DNA from: Prochlorococcus sp. AG-363-O16
GTDB lineage: Bacteria; Cyanobacteriota; Cyanobacteriia; PCC-6307; Cyanobiaceae
Reading direction: 5' to 3'
Assembly: GCA_003280095.1 (NCBI GenBank)
Contig: QCGA01000001.1
Span: 185,664-249,663 of the forward strand
DNA length: 64,000 nucleotides
Each line of letters opens with the position of its first letter. Positions within the stretch are counted from its first letter, which is position 1. Below are positions 29,702 to 41,509 of this stretch, in pieces. The notes below the pieces were generated by a model. It was not told where the DNA came from. It saw only the letters and a program-made list of their open reading frames with translations, and searched no databases. The position numbers and the translations under genes are program-made.

Positions 29702-31007
29702 TTTTTCCTCGGCATTCTGGCCAAGGAACAAAGTAAACCGCTCCAGAGCAATCAGGCGTCTGGTGATCTGGTATCGACGCAATACAGCTGTAACAACACT
29801 GGTAGATACCGCCACTAACTCTGCATCAGCAGCCGGCAACGTTGCTGGGAATGTTGTATCCAACGCTGGCTCAATGGCTGAAAGTGTACTTCAGCCATTG
29901 GTTTTTGACCCACTCAGACGACTGCAAGGGGCTGAGCCTGACTCCCAAACTAAAACCATCGATAACGCTAAAAGACTATGGCTTGCGGTTGATGGTATGG
30001 GAGGCGATTATGCACCAGGGGCGATACTAGATGGATGCCTTCAAGCAATTCAAAGACTGCCTATTCGCATCAAATTCATAGGTGAAGTAGAGAAAATTCG
30101 AAAAGCTGCTGAAGAATTCGGAATAACCGAGGCTCTTAATACTGCTGAATCAAATGGTCAATTAGAAGTCATTGGCAGTGGTCCTTCGGTCACGATGAAT
30201 GACGAAGCAACAGTTGTAAGACGAAAAAGAGACGCAAGCATCAACGTTGCAATGGATCTAGTGAAAAAAGGTGAAGCTCTTGCAATGTATTCAGCTGGAA
30301 ATTCAGGTGCACTTATGGCATCTGCCATTTTCAGACTTGGACGACTATCAGGAATTGAAAGGCCAGCAATAGGAGCATTATTTCCTACGAAGGATCCTGG
30401 ACAACCAGTCTTGGTTTTAGATGTTGGCGCAAATATGGATTGCAGACCCAGTTATTTGCACCAATTCGCACTATTAGGCAACATCTATTCTCGTGATGTT
30501 CTGCAAGTCAAAAAGCCTCGAATAGGACTACTCAATATTGGCGAAGAAGAATGTAAAGGTAATGATTTAGCGATTAATACTTTCCAATTATTAAAAGAGG
30601 AGAACCGTCTCACATTTGCCGGAAATTGTGAAGGCAGAGATGTTTTGTCCGGAGAGTTTGACGTTGTTGTGTGTGATGGATTTACTGGCAATGTACTTTT
30701 GAAATTCCTTGAGTCAGTTGGAAGCGTGCTCCTAGATGTACTAAAAGCGGAACTACCCCGAGGCAGACGAGGAAAAGTTGGTTCAGCCTTCCTCAGAAGC
30801 AACCTAAAACGAATTAAGAAGCGCCTCGATCACGCAGAACATGGAGGTGCTTTGTTACTTGGGATTAATGGAATTTGTGTAATTGGGCACGGAAGCAGCA
30901 AAGCTCTTTCAGTAGTCAGCGCTCTTCGTTTAGCCCACTCTGCCGCTTTTCATGGTGTTATGGATGACCTTGCTGAGCTGCAAAAAACTTCTGAAACCGC
31001 AAAATGA
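29682..31007 (+). CDS. plsX: phosphate acyltransferase PlsX with long N-terminal extension
   Basis: 441 aa; PlsX core begins at LAVDGMGGDYAPGAILDG; about 100 aa upstream open frame; TTG start overlaps rpaB 3' end. Confidence 0.87.
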   Translation: MVPKDSDFSSAFWPRNKVNRSRAIRRLVIWYRRNTAVTTLVDTATNSASAAGNVAGNVVSNAGSMAESVLQPLVFDPLRRLQGAEPDSQTKTIDNAKRLWLAVDGMGGDYAPGAILDGCLQAIQRLPIRIKFIGEVEKIRKAAEEFGITEALNTAESNGQLEVIGSGPSVTMNDEATVVRRKRDASINVAMDLVKKGEALAMYSAGNSGALMASAIFRLGRLSGIERPAIGALFPTKDPGQPVLVLDVGANMDCRPSYLHQFALLGNIYSRDVLQVKKPRIGLLNIGEEECKGNDLAINTFQLLKEENRLTFAGNCEGRDVLSGEFDVVVCDGFTGNVLLKFLESVGSVLLDVLKAELPRGRRGKVGSAFLRSNLKRIKKRLDHAEHGGALLLGINGICVIGHGSSKALSVVSALRLAHSAAFHGVMDDLAELQKTSETAK

Positions 31008-31062
31008 CCCCACGTCAGGGGAACGTTGTGATTGACTTACGCCAAATGCAAATTCTGACCCT

Positions 31063-32082
31063 TTGGATGAAACACCAAAAATCCTTGGAGGAGTAGCCCT
31101 TCTAGGCAGTGGAAGTTCTATTCCATCGCAAAGGGTTACTAATGATCAACTTGGCCTCAGGGTGGAAACCAATGATTCTTGGATCAAGAGTCGCACTGGA
31201 ATTCGATCACGCCATGTAATTGGCCCCAATGAAAGTCTTACTGAAATCAGTCAGGTTGCTGGATTGAAAGCTATTCAAGCCGCTGGATGGGACCCAGAAT
31301 CCATAGACATAATTCTCCTGGCAACCTCAACTCCTGACGATCTTTTCGGCTCTGCACCGCAAATTCAGGCACACATAGGGGCGAAAAATGCTGTCGCCTT
31401 TGATCTCACTGCAGCCTGCAGTGGTTTTATCTTTGCGCTTATTACAGCATCTCAATTTTTACGCAATGGATCAATGCGTAGAGCTCTGGTGATTGGGGCA
31501 GACCAATTAAGTAGTTGGATTGATTGGGACGACAGAACAACATGTGTCCTATTTGGCGATGGTGCAGGTGCCATTGCTTTAGAAGCAACCAACAAAGATT
31601 TAGACGGTCTTCTGGGCTTCGAAATGCGATCTAATGGATCCAGAGGAGACTCCCTCAATCTCAGCAAGTCAAAAAAACACCTCCCCCTAATAAAGGACAT
31701 CAGTCATCAAGAAGGGAGCTATATGCCAATCCAAATGAACGGTCAGGAGGTCTACAAATTTGCCGTGAGAGAGGTACCAAGTGTCTTACAAAAATTGCTT
31801 CATAAAACCAAAACTGACCCTAAAGAGCTGGACTGGCTACTTTTGCACCAAGCAAACCAACGGATCTTGGATGCAGTCGCAGATAGATTTGATATCCCGC
31901 AGTCAAAAGTCCTAAGTAATTTGTCCCACTATGGCAATACTTCTGCCGCGACAATTCCGATCATGCTTGACGAGGCCGTTCGAAAAGGACTCGTCAAACC
32001 TGGCGATCTAATAGCAAGTAGCGGGTTTGGAGCGGGGCTTAGCTGGGGCGCTGCTCTACTTAAATGGCAAGGACCCTCCTAG
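31063..32082 (+). CDS. fabH: 3-oxoacyl-ACP synthase III
   Basis: 339 aa; SWIKSRTGIRSRH, DLTAACSGFIFAL, LLHQANQRI, SHYGNTSAATIP. Confidence 0.93.
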   Translation: MDETPKILGGVALLGSGSSIPSQRVTNDQLGLRVETNDSWIKSRTGIRSRHVIGPNESLTEISQVAGLKAIQAAGWDPESIDIILLATSTPDDLFGSAPQIQAHIGAKNAVAFDLTAACSGFIFALITASQFLRNGSMRRALVIGADQLSSWIDWDDRTTCVLFGDGAGAIALEATNKDLDGLLGFEMRSNGSRGDSLNLSKSKKHLPLIKDISHQEGSYMPIQMNGQEVYKFAVREVPSVLQKLLHKTKTDPKELDWLLLHQANQRILDAVADRFDIPQSKVLSNLSHYGNTSAATIPIMLDEAVRKGLVKPGDLIASSGFGAGLSWGAALLKWQGPS

Positions 32083-32106
32083 GCTCGGAAAGTCGCAATG
32101 AATTAA

Positions 32107-33003
32107 ATGTCAATAGCCTGGGTTTTCCCTGGACAAGGCTCTCAAAAAGTAGGCATGGCAGAGACTTTGCTATCGCTGCCTAATGCTGTGGAACGTTTTG
32201 AAACTGCCTCCAAATTAATAGGCCGAGACTTGCTAGCAATCTGCAATGGGAAGGGACCAGAAAATAGCCCTCTCGACGAGCTAAATCAGACTATTAATAC
32301 TCAACCTGGGTTATTTTTAGTGGAGTCACTACTAGTGGATGACCTCAAAAAACAAGGTCGAAAGGCATCTTTAGTCGCAGGACACAGTCTTGGTGAACTG
32401 GTTGCACTTTATGCAGCAGAAGTTTTTGACTGGGATACTGGACTAAAGCTCATGATTCAACGCTCAGAGCTTATGAGTAAAGCGAAGAATGGAACAATGA
32501 CAGCTGTATTGGGATTTGATCGTCCACAACTTGAAGACCTGATAAAAGATACACAAGACGTAGTAATTGCAAATGACAACAGTGAATTTCAAGTTGTACT
32601 ATCTGGCCAACCTGAATCTATTAAAAAAATTGTCAATCAAATAACTTGTAAGCGAGCAATTCAACTGCCAGTATCAGGTGCTTTTCACTCACCTTTAATG
32701 AATGAAGCAGCAGAATTATTTTCCAGTGAACTCGACAACATTCAGTTCAACGAAGCCATTTTCCCAGTAATTAGCAATACAGACCCAACTCCTACATCCA
32801 ATGGGAATCTATTAAAAGAACGCTTGAAACAGCAAATGACTACTGGAGTTCGATGGAGAGAAACAATGGATACTCTGGCCAGTAAAGGGATTAAAACCGT
32901 AGTAGAAATAGGCCCAGGCAATGTACTAAGTAATCTAATTAAGCGCTCTATAAAAGGTATTACCACAACGCAATTATCCACCAGTTCAGATCTAGGACAC
33001 TGA
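32107..33003 (+). CDS. fabD: malonyl-CoA ACP transacylase
   Basis: 298 aa; WVFPGQGSQKVGM, AGHSLGELVALYAA, GAFHSPLM. Confidence 0.93.
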   Translation: MSIAWVFPGQGSQKVGMAETLLSLPNAVERFETASKLIGRDLLAICNGKGPENSPLDELNQTINTQPGLFLVESLLVDDLKKQGRKASLVAGHSLGELVALYAAEVFDWDTGLKLMIQRSELMSKAKNGTMTAVLGFDRPQLEDLIKDTQDVVIANDNSEFQVVLSGQPESIKKIVNQITCKRAIQLPVSGAFHSPLMNEAAELFSSELDNIQFNEAIFPVISNTDPTPTSNGNLLKERLKQQMTTGVRWRETMDTLASKGIKTVVEIGPGNVLSNLIKRSIKGITTTQLSTSSDLGH

Positions 33004-33007
33004 ACTA

Positions 33008-33688
33008 ATGAGCAATACTCACTTACCAACAAACAACAATCTCCCACAAATAAGAGCTCCTAGATCAAGTATTACCTACAAGTTCGTAAGTTTTTTATTG
33101 GTATTTCCCCTCTTCAGAGTTCTGTTGCGAGGGAAAACTTCAGGGCGCAAAAACATGCCAATGGAAGGTCCTTTAGTTGTAGTCGCTAATCACGGTTCAC
33201 ACCTAGACCCACCTCTACTTGGCCACGCTCTAGGAAGACCAATTGCCTTCATGGCCAAAAAAGAGCTCTTTGATATCCCTATCCTTGGAAGAGTTATCAA
33301 ATCATGCGGCGCATATCCCGTAAACAGAGGAGCTAGCGATAGAGAAGCTATTCGCATTGCCAGTGCCCGTTTAAATGAAGGCTGGGCAATTGGAGTCTTC
33401 CTAGACGGAACCAGGCAAGCAGATGGTCGAATCAATGAACCAATGGCAGGAGCAGCACTCCTTTCAGCAAGAACCGGTGCTCGTTTGGTTCCAGTCGCAA
33501 TCATAAATAGCCACCGTGTGCTTGGGCCAGGGACACGGTGGCCAAAAATACTTCCTATTCACCTCCGCATAGGGGAGGCTTTAGGACCTCCAGTTAGCAG
33601 AAAAAAAGCCGACCTTCAAGCTATAACAAAGGACATACAAGAGAAAATCAACACTCTTTTAGACCAAGGGTTGATCAAAACTAATTAA
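33008..33688 (+). CDS. plsC: 1-acyl-sn-glycerol-3-phosphate acyltransferase
   Basis: 226 aa; VVVANHGSHLDPPLLGHAL (HX4D motif), FLDGTRQADGR. Confidence 0.88.
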   Translation: MSNTHLPTNNNLPQIRAPRSSITYKFVSFLLVFPLFRVLLRGKTSGRKNMPMEGPLVVVANHGSHLDPPLLGHALGRPIAFMAKKELFDIPILGRVIKSCGAYPVNRGASDREAIRIASARLNEGWAIGVFLDGTRQADGRINEPMAGAALLSARTGARLVPVAIINSHRVLGPGTRWPKILPIHLRIGEALGPPVSRKKADLQAITKDIQEKINTLLDQGLIKTN

Positions 33689-34286
33689 TATCAATAATCT
33701 GAGAATCAAAGATTCCTGGCAATCGTCTTTTGGTCCAAGCCTTCAGATCTCTACCAGTAATTACCCACACAAAAGCTCTCATTGAATCAAAAACAATTTT
33801 TTTTCTACTCTCCTCTACACACTTAGATCGACAAGAAACTGCAATAGGAGTTAAACGAATGCCCCTACTACCAGCTACCAGCCTCCCTACTGCCATAGCT
33901 CGAGGGAGATGATCTTCGCTAGTAACAAGCAACAAATGATTTATTTGCTGACGAAACAAATCATCAGCTAATGACGTGAAGTTGCTGAGCGTGTCTTGTG
34001 CGCGGTAATCAAACTGGACTTGGCTCTCAGAAATACCTGCTTGAGAGATTAACCAGGATGCATGTTCTGGATTACTCCCACCACTCACTAACAAAGGCAA
34101 GCTCAACTCACGGGCCAATATTGCACCTACTCTTTCCCTCTCAACATCACCACCCAATACAAGAATTGCCTTTGGAGACCCTTGAGAGATAAAGCTCGTC
34201 AAATATGGACGAATAGGACCCAAGCCAATCAACCAAATGCAAAACCCAACCACCAGTACACGGCCGGGATACTTAACCATCTTCAA
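33681..34286 (-). CDS. DUF218/YdcF-like protein
   Basis: 201 aa; single N-terminal TM, AILVLGGDVERERVGAILARELSLPLLVSGG, LLVTSEDHLPRAMAVGRLV. Confidence 0.8.
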   Translation of the reverse strand: MKMVKYPGRVLVVGFCIWLIGLGPIRPYLTSFISQGSPKAILVLGGDVERERVGAILARELSLPLLVSGGSNPEHASWLISQAGISESQVQFDYRAQDTLSNFTSLADDLFRQQINHLLLVTSEDHLPRAMAVGRLVAGSRGIRLTPIAVSCRSKCVEESRKKIVFDSMRAFVWVITGRDLKAWTKRRLPGIFDSQIIDIN

Positions 34287-34954
34287 AAGTCACCAACAGG
34301 TGAGGTGGGATATATAGGGAGAACATTTGTCCATGAAGATTGAGTACGCTCTCTATATGCAATTTCACAAAGCCTTATTAGGCGAGCTACATCATCAGCA
34401 ACATTTTCTTCTGCCTTCACAGTCGGTTTTACCTCACTACCCATTGGCAGAAGATGAGGAACCACTAGTTCATCGACCTCTGGGAAATCATTTGAAGATT
34501 GATTCTTCACCAAATAACTACCTGCAACAATTCGCCTATTCCTTAAATACTTAACTATCCAAAATGGCTTAATACGTTCTTCTGAATTTAATTTCATAAC
34601 CAGTCGAGGTGCCATCAAAGAAAAACTACTCAATCCATAAAGGGGACAGTCAAGTTGTTGAGCCAATGATCTTGCCATAACAACAGTCAACCGATTTCCC
34701 GTAAATCCACCTGGCCCTATTGCCACACCGATCCCAACCAATCCACTCCATGATGAAGATGGGAATACCTCCTCTACACAGGTAATCAAACAATTTGAAA
34801 GACCTCTACCAACAGGAAAAGTTTCAATACGACTCTCAATCCAAGGTTCGCCCTCCTTTAGAACTGCCACTCCCAAGATGTCCGATGAGCTATGTAGAGC
34901 AAGTAAATATCGGCTCTTTTCACTATCAAATCCTCTGGCCGGAACTCTAATCAT
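34283..34954 (-). CDS. tsaB: tRNA threonylcarbamoyladenosine biosynthesis protein TsaB
   Basis: 223 aa; LLALHSSSDILGVAVL, GVAIGPGGFTGNRLTVVMARSLAQQL. Confidence 0.82.
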   Translation of the reverse strand: MIRVPARGFDSEKSRYLLALHSSSDILGVAVLKEGEPWIESRIETFPVGRGLSNCLITCVEEVFPSSSWSGLVGIGVAIGPGGFTGNRLTVVMARSLAQQLDCPLYGLSSFSLMAPRLVMKLNSEERIKPFWIVKYLRNRRIVAGSYLVKNQSSNDFPEVDELVVPHLLPMGSEVKPTVKAEENVADDVARLIRLCEIAYRERTQSSWTNVLPIYPTSPVGDF

Positions 34955-35202
34955 TGTGGGATCTCCTGATCAGGACACAATCGCTGCCATCGGCCAGAAT
35001 CCTTCAAGAAACTTTCACAGGAACGAACATCCCACTCAACCCCTGAACCTCTTCCAGGAATTTCACACAAACTGATGTGAATGCGCGGGTTAACTGGCTC
35101 CCAATCTGGGCTTTCTGTGAGATGAGGAGCCCCATGCTGTCTTTCTACGGCGTGATACGCCTTACAACGGTCTACCCAGAGACAATCAACACAAATGCAC
35201 AT
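34951..35202 (-). CDS. ycf34: Ycf34 family protein
   Basis: Starts at MCICVDCLWVDRCKAYHAVERQHGAPHL inside the longer listed ORF; conserved Cys pattern of Ycf34; 83 aa. Confidence 0.82.
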   Translation of the reverse strand: MCICVDCLWVDRCKAYHAVERQHGAPHLTESPDWEPVNPRIHISLCEIPGRGSGVEWDVRSCESFLKDSGRWQRLCPDQEIPQ

Positions 35203-36442
35203 GGTATCCCCCCTCAATAATGATCTCATTCTGAACGGTGGAAACAATGCAGAATTAGAAATCCTTTGGAAACGTTTAGACCCAGAAAGATGGCCTATCC
35301 CATTAGAAGATTTACCGCATGGAAGCGCATTGGTTGGAGGTGCAGTTAGAGACGGACTACTCAATAGATTAAAAAAATATCCAGATCTTGATTTTGTTGT
35401 TCCTAATAATGCATTAGAATTAGCAAAACATTTGGCTGAAAAGTTAAAAGGCAGGTATATTGTTCTAGATGCTAATAGAGAAATAGCCCGAATAGTAATT
35501 AACAAGTGGACCATTGATTTCGCCACTTGCAAAGAAGTTAATCTAGAAGAAGATCTACGCCAGAGAGACTACACAATTAATTCAATTGCTCTCACTCTGT
35601 CTCCAAAAAAAACCCTTATAGACCCAACAAATGGTATGGATGATATAAAGAGAAAGAGACTGATCGCTTCAAAGGAAAAAAACCTTACTGATGATCCATT
35701 AAGACTTTTAAGAGGGCTTCGTCTTATAGCAGAAATTGATTTGGAACTAGATGAAAAAACCAAGTCATGGATCTTCAAACATCACAAACTCTTAGAACAA
35801 TCTGCTCCAGAAAGAATTCAATCAGAAATACAAAAGCTCGTCAAAGGGAAATTAGCAGACGAATCAATCCCTCTACTAATTTCATCTGGCCTCTTAAGCA
35901 TCTGGCAAAACACAAATAAAGATCTCAATCAAATATTACCTTCCTTCAGAAATACAACGGCACTTAGTAATGATGAAAGAGATATTGCATTCCCATTAGC
36001 AAGAATTACTTACCTTCTAAGCGACAATGGCCTAAGAAAACTACGTTTTAGCAAGAAGGAACAAAAACGCTGTAGTCAATTAAGGCAATGGAAGTTGGAG
36101 AATGATGGAATTGAATTTAAAACACTTACAGAAACAAAACGGCTTGCATTACATCAAGATCTGGAAGAAGATCTTCCAGCTTTAATAATTGAACTTGCCC
36201 CATTGCAACAGGTTCAATGGCTAGAGCGATGGCGAGATATCAATGATCCACTCTTTCATCCCTCAACACCACTTGACGGCAATACACTCTCTGAGAAGCT
36301 CAATATCCCACCAGGGAGGATAATGGGAGAAATCATGAGACATCTTCTCCATGAAAGAGCCTTTGGCAGAGTAAGCACGGGTAACGAAGCCCTACAAGCT
36401 GCAAGGTGCTGGTTAAAGCAAAACAAACCTCGCTGTGATTAA
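35195..36442 (+). CDS. tRNA nucleotidyltransferase/poly(A) polymerase family protein
   Basis: 415 aa; ALVGGAVRDGLLNRLKKYPDLDFVV, LEEDLRQRDYTINSIAL, DDPLRLLRGLRL. Start uncertain (35195 or 35201). Confidence 0.88.
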   Translation: MHMVSPLNNDLILNGGNNAELEILWKRLDPERWPIPLEDLPHGSALVGGAVRDGLLNRLKKYPDLDFVVPNNALELAKHLAEKLKGRYIVLDANREIARIVINKWTIDFATCKEVNLEEDLRQRDYTINSIALTLSPKKTLIDPTNGMDDIKRKRLIASKEKNLTDDPLRLLRGLRLIAEIDLELDEKTKSWIFKHHKLLEQSAPERIQSEIQKLVKGKLADESIPLLISSGLLSIWQNTNKDLNQILPSFRNTTALSNDERDIAFPLARITYLLSDNGLRKLRFSKKEQKRCSQLRQWKLENDGIEFKTLTETKRLALHQDLEEDLPALIIELAPLQQVQWLERWRDINDPLFHPSTPLDGNTLSEKLNIPPGRIMGEIMRHLLHERAFGRVSTGNEALQAARCWLKQNKPRCD

Positions 36443-36505
36443 CTGCACAGGTAGTGACAAAATCGATCTACTGATCGGAATCCTTTTTTACATCCCCTCT
36501 TTTTC

Positions 36506-36925
36506 ATGAGTGTTCGCCTTTACATCGGCAACCTGCCGCAAACCTTCGAAAGCAAGGAGCTAGAAGCCCTGCTAGCAACGGCTGGAGAAGGCATTCGTTT
36601 CAAGGCAGTTCTAGACAGAGAAACAGGGGAATGCCGAGGATTTGGCTTTGCAAACGCTAATAATGAGAAGATTGCAAATGCAGTCATAAAACAACTCAAT
36701 GGGAAAGAATTTAATGGCAACAATTTAAGAGTCGAAAAGTCTGAAAGACGTGACTCAAAGGGCTCAGGTCGTCGTAATAATGACGGCGGACAGAGCTCAC
36801 CAAGGAAAGAAACCAAGAAGGTTGTGCATAGTGATGCCCCAAACAAAGAAGGTCCCGACCCTCGCTGGGCTGGCGAGCTTTCCAAGCTGAAAGATCTGCT
36901 CGCAAATCAGAAAACAGCGGTCTAA
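36506..36925 (+). CDS. RRM-type RNA-binding protein
   Basis: 139 aa; MSVRLYIGNLPQTFESKELEALL (RNP2), GECRGFGFANA (RNP1), basic Gly/Ser-rich tail. Confidence 0.9.
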   Translation: MSVRLYIGNLPQTFESKELEALLATAGEGIRFKAVLDRETGECRGFGFANANNEKIANAVIKQLNGKEFNGNNLRVEKSERRDSKGSGRRNNDGGQSSPRKETKKVVHSDAPNKEGPDPRWAGELSKLKDLLANQKTAV

Positions 36926-36964
36926 TAATTGTAAAGATTTAAAAGAATTTAAAGTTGGCTAGAG

Positions 36965-37873
36965 CTAACGAGATTGAGCGATGAAATAGGAGATAGGGAT
37001 ATCGAGTAACTTGACCCACCTATTCACATATGCCCTGTTATTGAATACGTCATAATCCAACCTTTCTATAGATTCCAAAATTCCTCTATAGAGCCTTAAT
37101 GAAGTCCATACTGGCCATCTGGCATCTGCAGAAAGCCATCTAACCCCTTCCTCTGAGCGAGAGAACCAATCTCGAGCCCTTTTTAATTGAAAAGCCATTA
37201 AAGCTTTCCATTGACGATTTAAACAACCAGCCATCAAATCCTCTTCTGAATAATCAAAGCGAACAAGATCTTCTTGCGGGATATAGATACGTCCACGTCC
37301 ACGATCTTCTCCCACATCCCGCAAAATATTGGTCAACTGATTCGCTATCCCAAGAGCAATCGCCGCGTTAGATGGGTCTGGGGAAGAGCTCCAGGGAGCA
37401 TTCGTATAGGCAGGATCTAATCCCATAACACCCTGTGTCATCAACCCTACGGTTCCCGCAACCCTGTAGCAATAAAGTTTTAACTCTTCAAAAGTTGCAT
37501 ACCGATGTCGATATAAATCCATTCTCTGCCCCTCAATCATGTCCAGATATGGCCTAATTGATTGAGGAAATCTTTCAATAGTATCTGTCATAACGGCCCC
37601 AAGGTCATCTTCCACATGACCTGAGAAAATTGCCTTTGTTTTGTCCTCCCATTGATCAAGACGATCAGAAAGTTGAGTTACTGATAGAGCCTGCGCCTCA
37701 GGACTATCCATTAACTCGTCCGTTCTTCTACACCAAACGTAAATCGCCCAAATAGCTCTCCTTTTTACAGGAGGTAGGAGCATCGTGCCCAGGTAAAAGG
37801 TTTTTGCCCATTGGGCAGTCTCCTTCCTGCAGCTTTCATAAGCATCCTCAAGCCTCATTTTTGGGTTATCCAT
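36965..37873 (-). CDS. crtB: phytoene synthase
   Basis: 302 aa; TFYLGTMLLPPVKRRAIWAIYVWCRRTDELMDS, GIANQLTNILRDVGEDRGRGRIYIP. Confidence 0.93.
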   Translation of the reverse strand: MDNPKMRLEDAYESCRKETAQWAKTFYLGTMLLPPVKRRAIWAIYVWCRRTDELMDSPEAQALSVTQLSDRLDQWEDKTKAIFSGHVEDDLGAVMTDTIERFPQSIRPYLDMIEGQRMDLYRHRYATFEELKLYCYRVAGTVGLMTQGVMGLDPAYTNAPWSSSPDPSNAAIALGIANQLTNILRDVGEDRGRGRIYIPQEDLVRFDYSEEDLMAGCLNRQWKALMAFQLKRARDWFSRSEEGVRWLSADARWPVWTSLRLYRGILESIERLDYDVFNNRAYVNRWVKLLDIPISYFIAQSR

Positions 37874-37939
37874 TGATGGGGCAATCCGATGAGCCAGTTG
37901 TTAATTCAGGCCAGTACAAGTTCACTTTACGAATATTCT

Positions 37940-39346
<1,407 letters not shown>

Positions 39347-39436
39347 CTAACTGTAAGTAATTAACTGACCAAACCCAAAAGGTAACTAAAGTCCTCTCAT
39401 AAGATCCTTCGGTCCCTTAGTCGGACTGGTCAACCG

Positions 39437-39784
39437 ATGAGCGATACCCAACTGAAATGCACCACCCGACACGTGCGAATATTTACGGCCTTGGTCAAAA
39501 ACAATAATCTTGTGCCCAACTCAGATCACTTAACACTCGACCTTGATCCCGACAACGAATTCATTTGGACAGAAACGACAATAGAAAAAGTTCATGAGAT
39601 CTTCCGCTCTTTAATAAAGGGGTCTGCAGGTCAAGAGCTAAATGAATACAAGCTGCGATGCATTGGCAGCGAGCTAGAAGGGGCTATTCGCCAATTACTA
39701 CAAGCGGGTGAACTCGCATACAACAATAATTGTCGAGTCCTCAATTACTCAATGGGACTTCCAAGGAGCCCTGAACTGTTGTGA
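39437..39784 (+). CDS. ndhM: NAD(P)H-quinone oxidoreductase subunit M
   Basis: 115 aa; [36 protein letters not shown]-like NdhM pattern and C-terminal [18 protein letters not shown]. Confidence 0.87.
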   Translation: MSDTQLKCTTRHVRIFTALVKNNNLVPNSDHLTLDLDPDNEFIWTETTIEKVHEIFRSLIKGSAGQELNEYKLRCIGSELEGAIRQLLQAGELAYNNNCRVLNYSMGLPRSPELL

Positions 39785-40446
39785 ACCGTTCTCCATATAA
39801 CAGACCGTCAAACCGAAATAGCTTTCCTCCTGATGGTGGGCGCAACAATGAAAGGCGCTTCAGTCCTAACAATCAATACAACAAAGCAGGGGGGTATAGC
39901 AGAGGGAATCGTCCTGTTAGTCAAAAGTCCCCAAGACCTCCAGGAGGAGGTGGCTCAAGCATAAATTTAAATACTGGCAGCATCGCTGTACTAGCAGGGG
40001 TTCTTGTCGTAGGGGTTGGCATAGGTAGTGCCATCACAAGTACTACACAAGGTGGCCAGGGAAACATTGCAAGCCAACAACAGCTTGACATGGCCGTACC
40101 AGATCCAGAATTCTGCAGACAATGGGGCGCAAGCGCATTCGTTATCGATGTAGAGATGTATACAACACTCAACCCATCAACTAGTTTCGTGACCCAGCCT
40201 GCTCTGCAACCAGGATGCGTAATTAGAAGAGAGAACTGGACTGTTCTTCAGAAACAAGGTGCAATTACAAATGATGACGTGCGTGAATGCAAGCAGAGGA
40301 TGAATACATTCGCTTACATCGGTTCAATTCGAGATAAGCCTGTTGTGCGTTGTGTGTATCAAACAGATGTAAATGAAAATAAATTCATCACTAAAGGCGT
40401 TGCAGAAGATGGCGTAGGTATCAATCAAGAAGCAATTCAATTCTAA
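39781..40446 (+). CDS. DUF3172-type conserved cyanobacterial protein
   Basis: 221 aa, GTG start overlapping ndhM stop; Asn/Arg/Pro-rich N-terminus, one TM, then Cys-containing domain ([25 protein letters not shown]). Confidence 0.7.
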   Translation: MNRSPYNRPSNRNSFPPDGGRNNERRFSPNNQYNKAGGYSRGNRPVSQKSPRPPGGGGSSINLNTGSIAVLAGVLVVGVGIGSAITSTTQGGQGNIASQQQLDMAVPDPEFCRQWGASAFVIDVEMYTTLNPSTSFVTQPALQPGCVIRRENWTVLQKQGAITNDDVRECKQRMNTFAYIGSIRDKPVVRCVYQTDVNENKFITKGVAEDGVGINQEAIQF

Positions 40447-40480
40447 ATTAATGATTTAAATACTAAAAACATTAAGTCTT

Positions 40481-41422
40481 CTACCTACGAACTGGACTGT
40501 CAGGACTTGCGAAGACAGGAAGAATATTGTTTAAAAACGCCTCGGCTGCTCTAGAACAATAACGGGCAGGATGAGTAATCAATTTCAGTTGTCGATGAAC
40601 CTTCAGATCAACCACATGAGGTTTGAGAATCGTTCCGGCAGCAATTTCTCTTTCAATTGAAACCACAGGAAGAAACGCAGCTCCTAGTCCTGATTGAACA
40701 GCATTTTTTATTGCTTCTAATGAATTGAGCTCCATCTCGATTCGCAAGCGCTGAACATCCAATCCGGAACTTTCCAAAAGCTGATCAACAACCTTCCTGG
40801 TCGTGGACTGTGTATCAAGACTGACAAAACCCAACCGATATAAATCCTCTTTTGAAAGCTCTCCAAGTCTTGCAAGAGAATGCTTTGGAGGAAGTACTAA
40901 AGCCAGCTCATCAGACGCATAAGGCAATACTTGGAGTACTTCATTTAAATCAGCCGGGAGTTCACCTCCAATAATTGCCAGATCAATTTGCCCATTAGCA
41001 ACACTCCACCCAGTCCGTCGAGTGCTATGAACTTGAAGTTGAACAGACACATCAGGATATTTCTGACGAAACAGTCCAATCATTCGAGGCATTAAATAAG
41101 TTCCAGTCGTCTGACTCGCTCCAACGACTAATGAACCTCCCTTCAAATTATGAAGATCTTCAATTGCCCGACATGCTTCATCACATTGATTGAGAATTCT
41201 TTCGCAATAACTAAGCAATAACTTTCCAGCTTCTGTTAGCTGTGCTCGCCGACCTCCACGATCAAAGAGAGAAACCTCAAGCTGTTTCTCAAGATTCTGA
41301 ATCTGAAGACTTACTGCAGGTTGAGTCACATAAAGGCTATCGGCCGCTTTCTTAAAGCTGCCCTCCCTAACTATCGCTCGGAGGATTCGCAGTTGGTCGA
41401 GTGTAAAAGGCAGTTCGGCCAT
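40481..41422 (-). CDS. LysR-family regulator (RbcR/NdhR-like)
   Basis: 313 aa; [44 protein letters not shown] and substrate-binding domain. Confidence 0.88.
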   Translation of the reverse strand: MAELPFTLDQLRILRAIVREGSFKKAADSLYVTQPAVSLQIQNLEKQLEVSLFDRGGRRAQLTEAGKLLLSYCERILNQCDEACRAIEDLHNLKGGSLVVGASQTTGTYLMPRMIGLFRQKYPDVSVQLQVHSTRRTGWSVANGQIDLAIIGGELPADLNEVLQVLPYASDELALVLPPKHSLARLGELSKEDLYRLGFVSLDTQSTTRKVVDQLLESSGLDVQRLRIEMELNSLEAIKNAVQSGLGAAFLPVVSIEREIAAGTILKPHVVDLKVHRQLKLITHPARYCSRAAEAFLNNILPVFASPDSPVRR

Positions 41423-41509
41423 AGGGCCCTACCAACCTTGAAGCAACAAATTAAAACTTTAAGCGCGAACCGACAAAAGCTCAGAATTCAATAAGTATTT
41501 AGCGACTTT

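Noticed and set aside
31007-31030. CCCCACGTCAGGGG between plsX and fabH as a possible terminator
   Set aside because: Only 4 bp stem with no T-run; likely not a terminator within an apparent lipid-synthesis operon.
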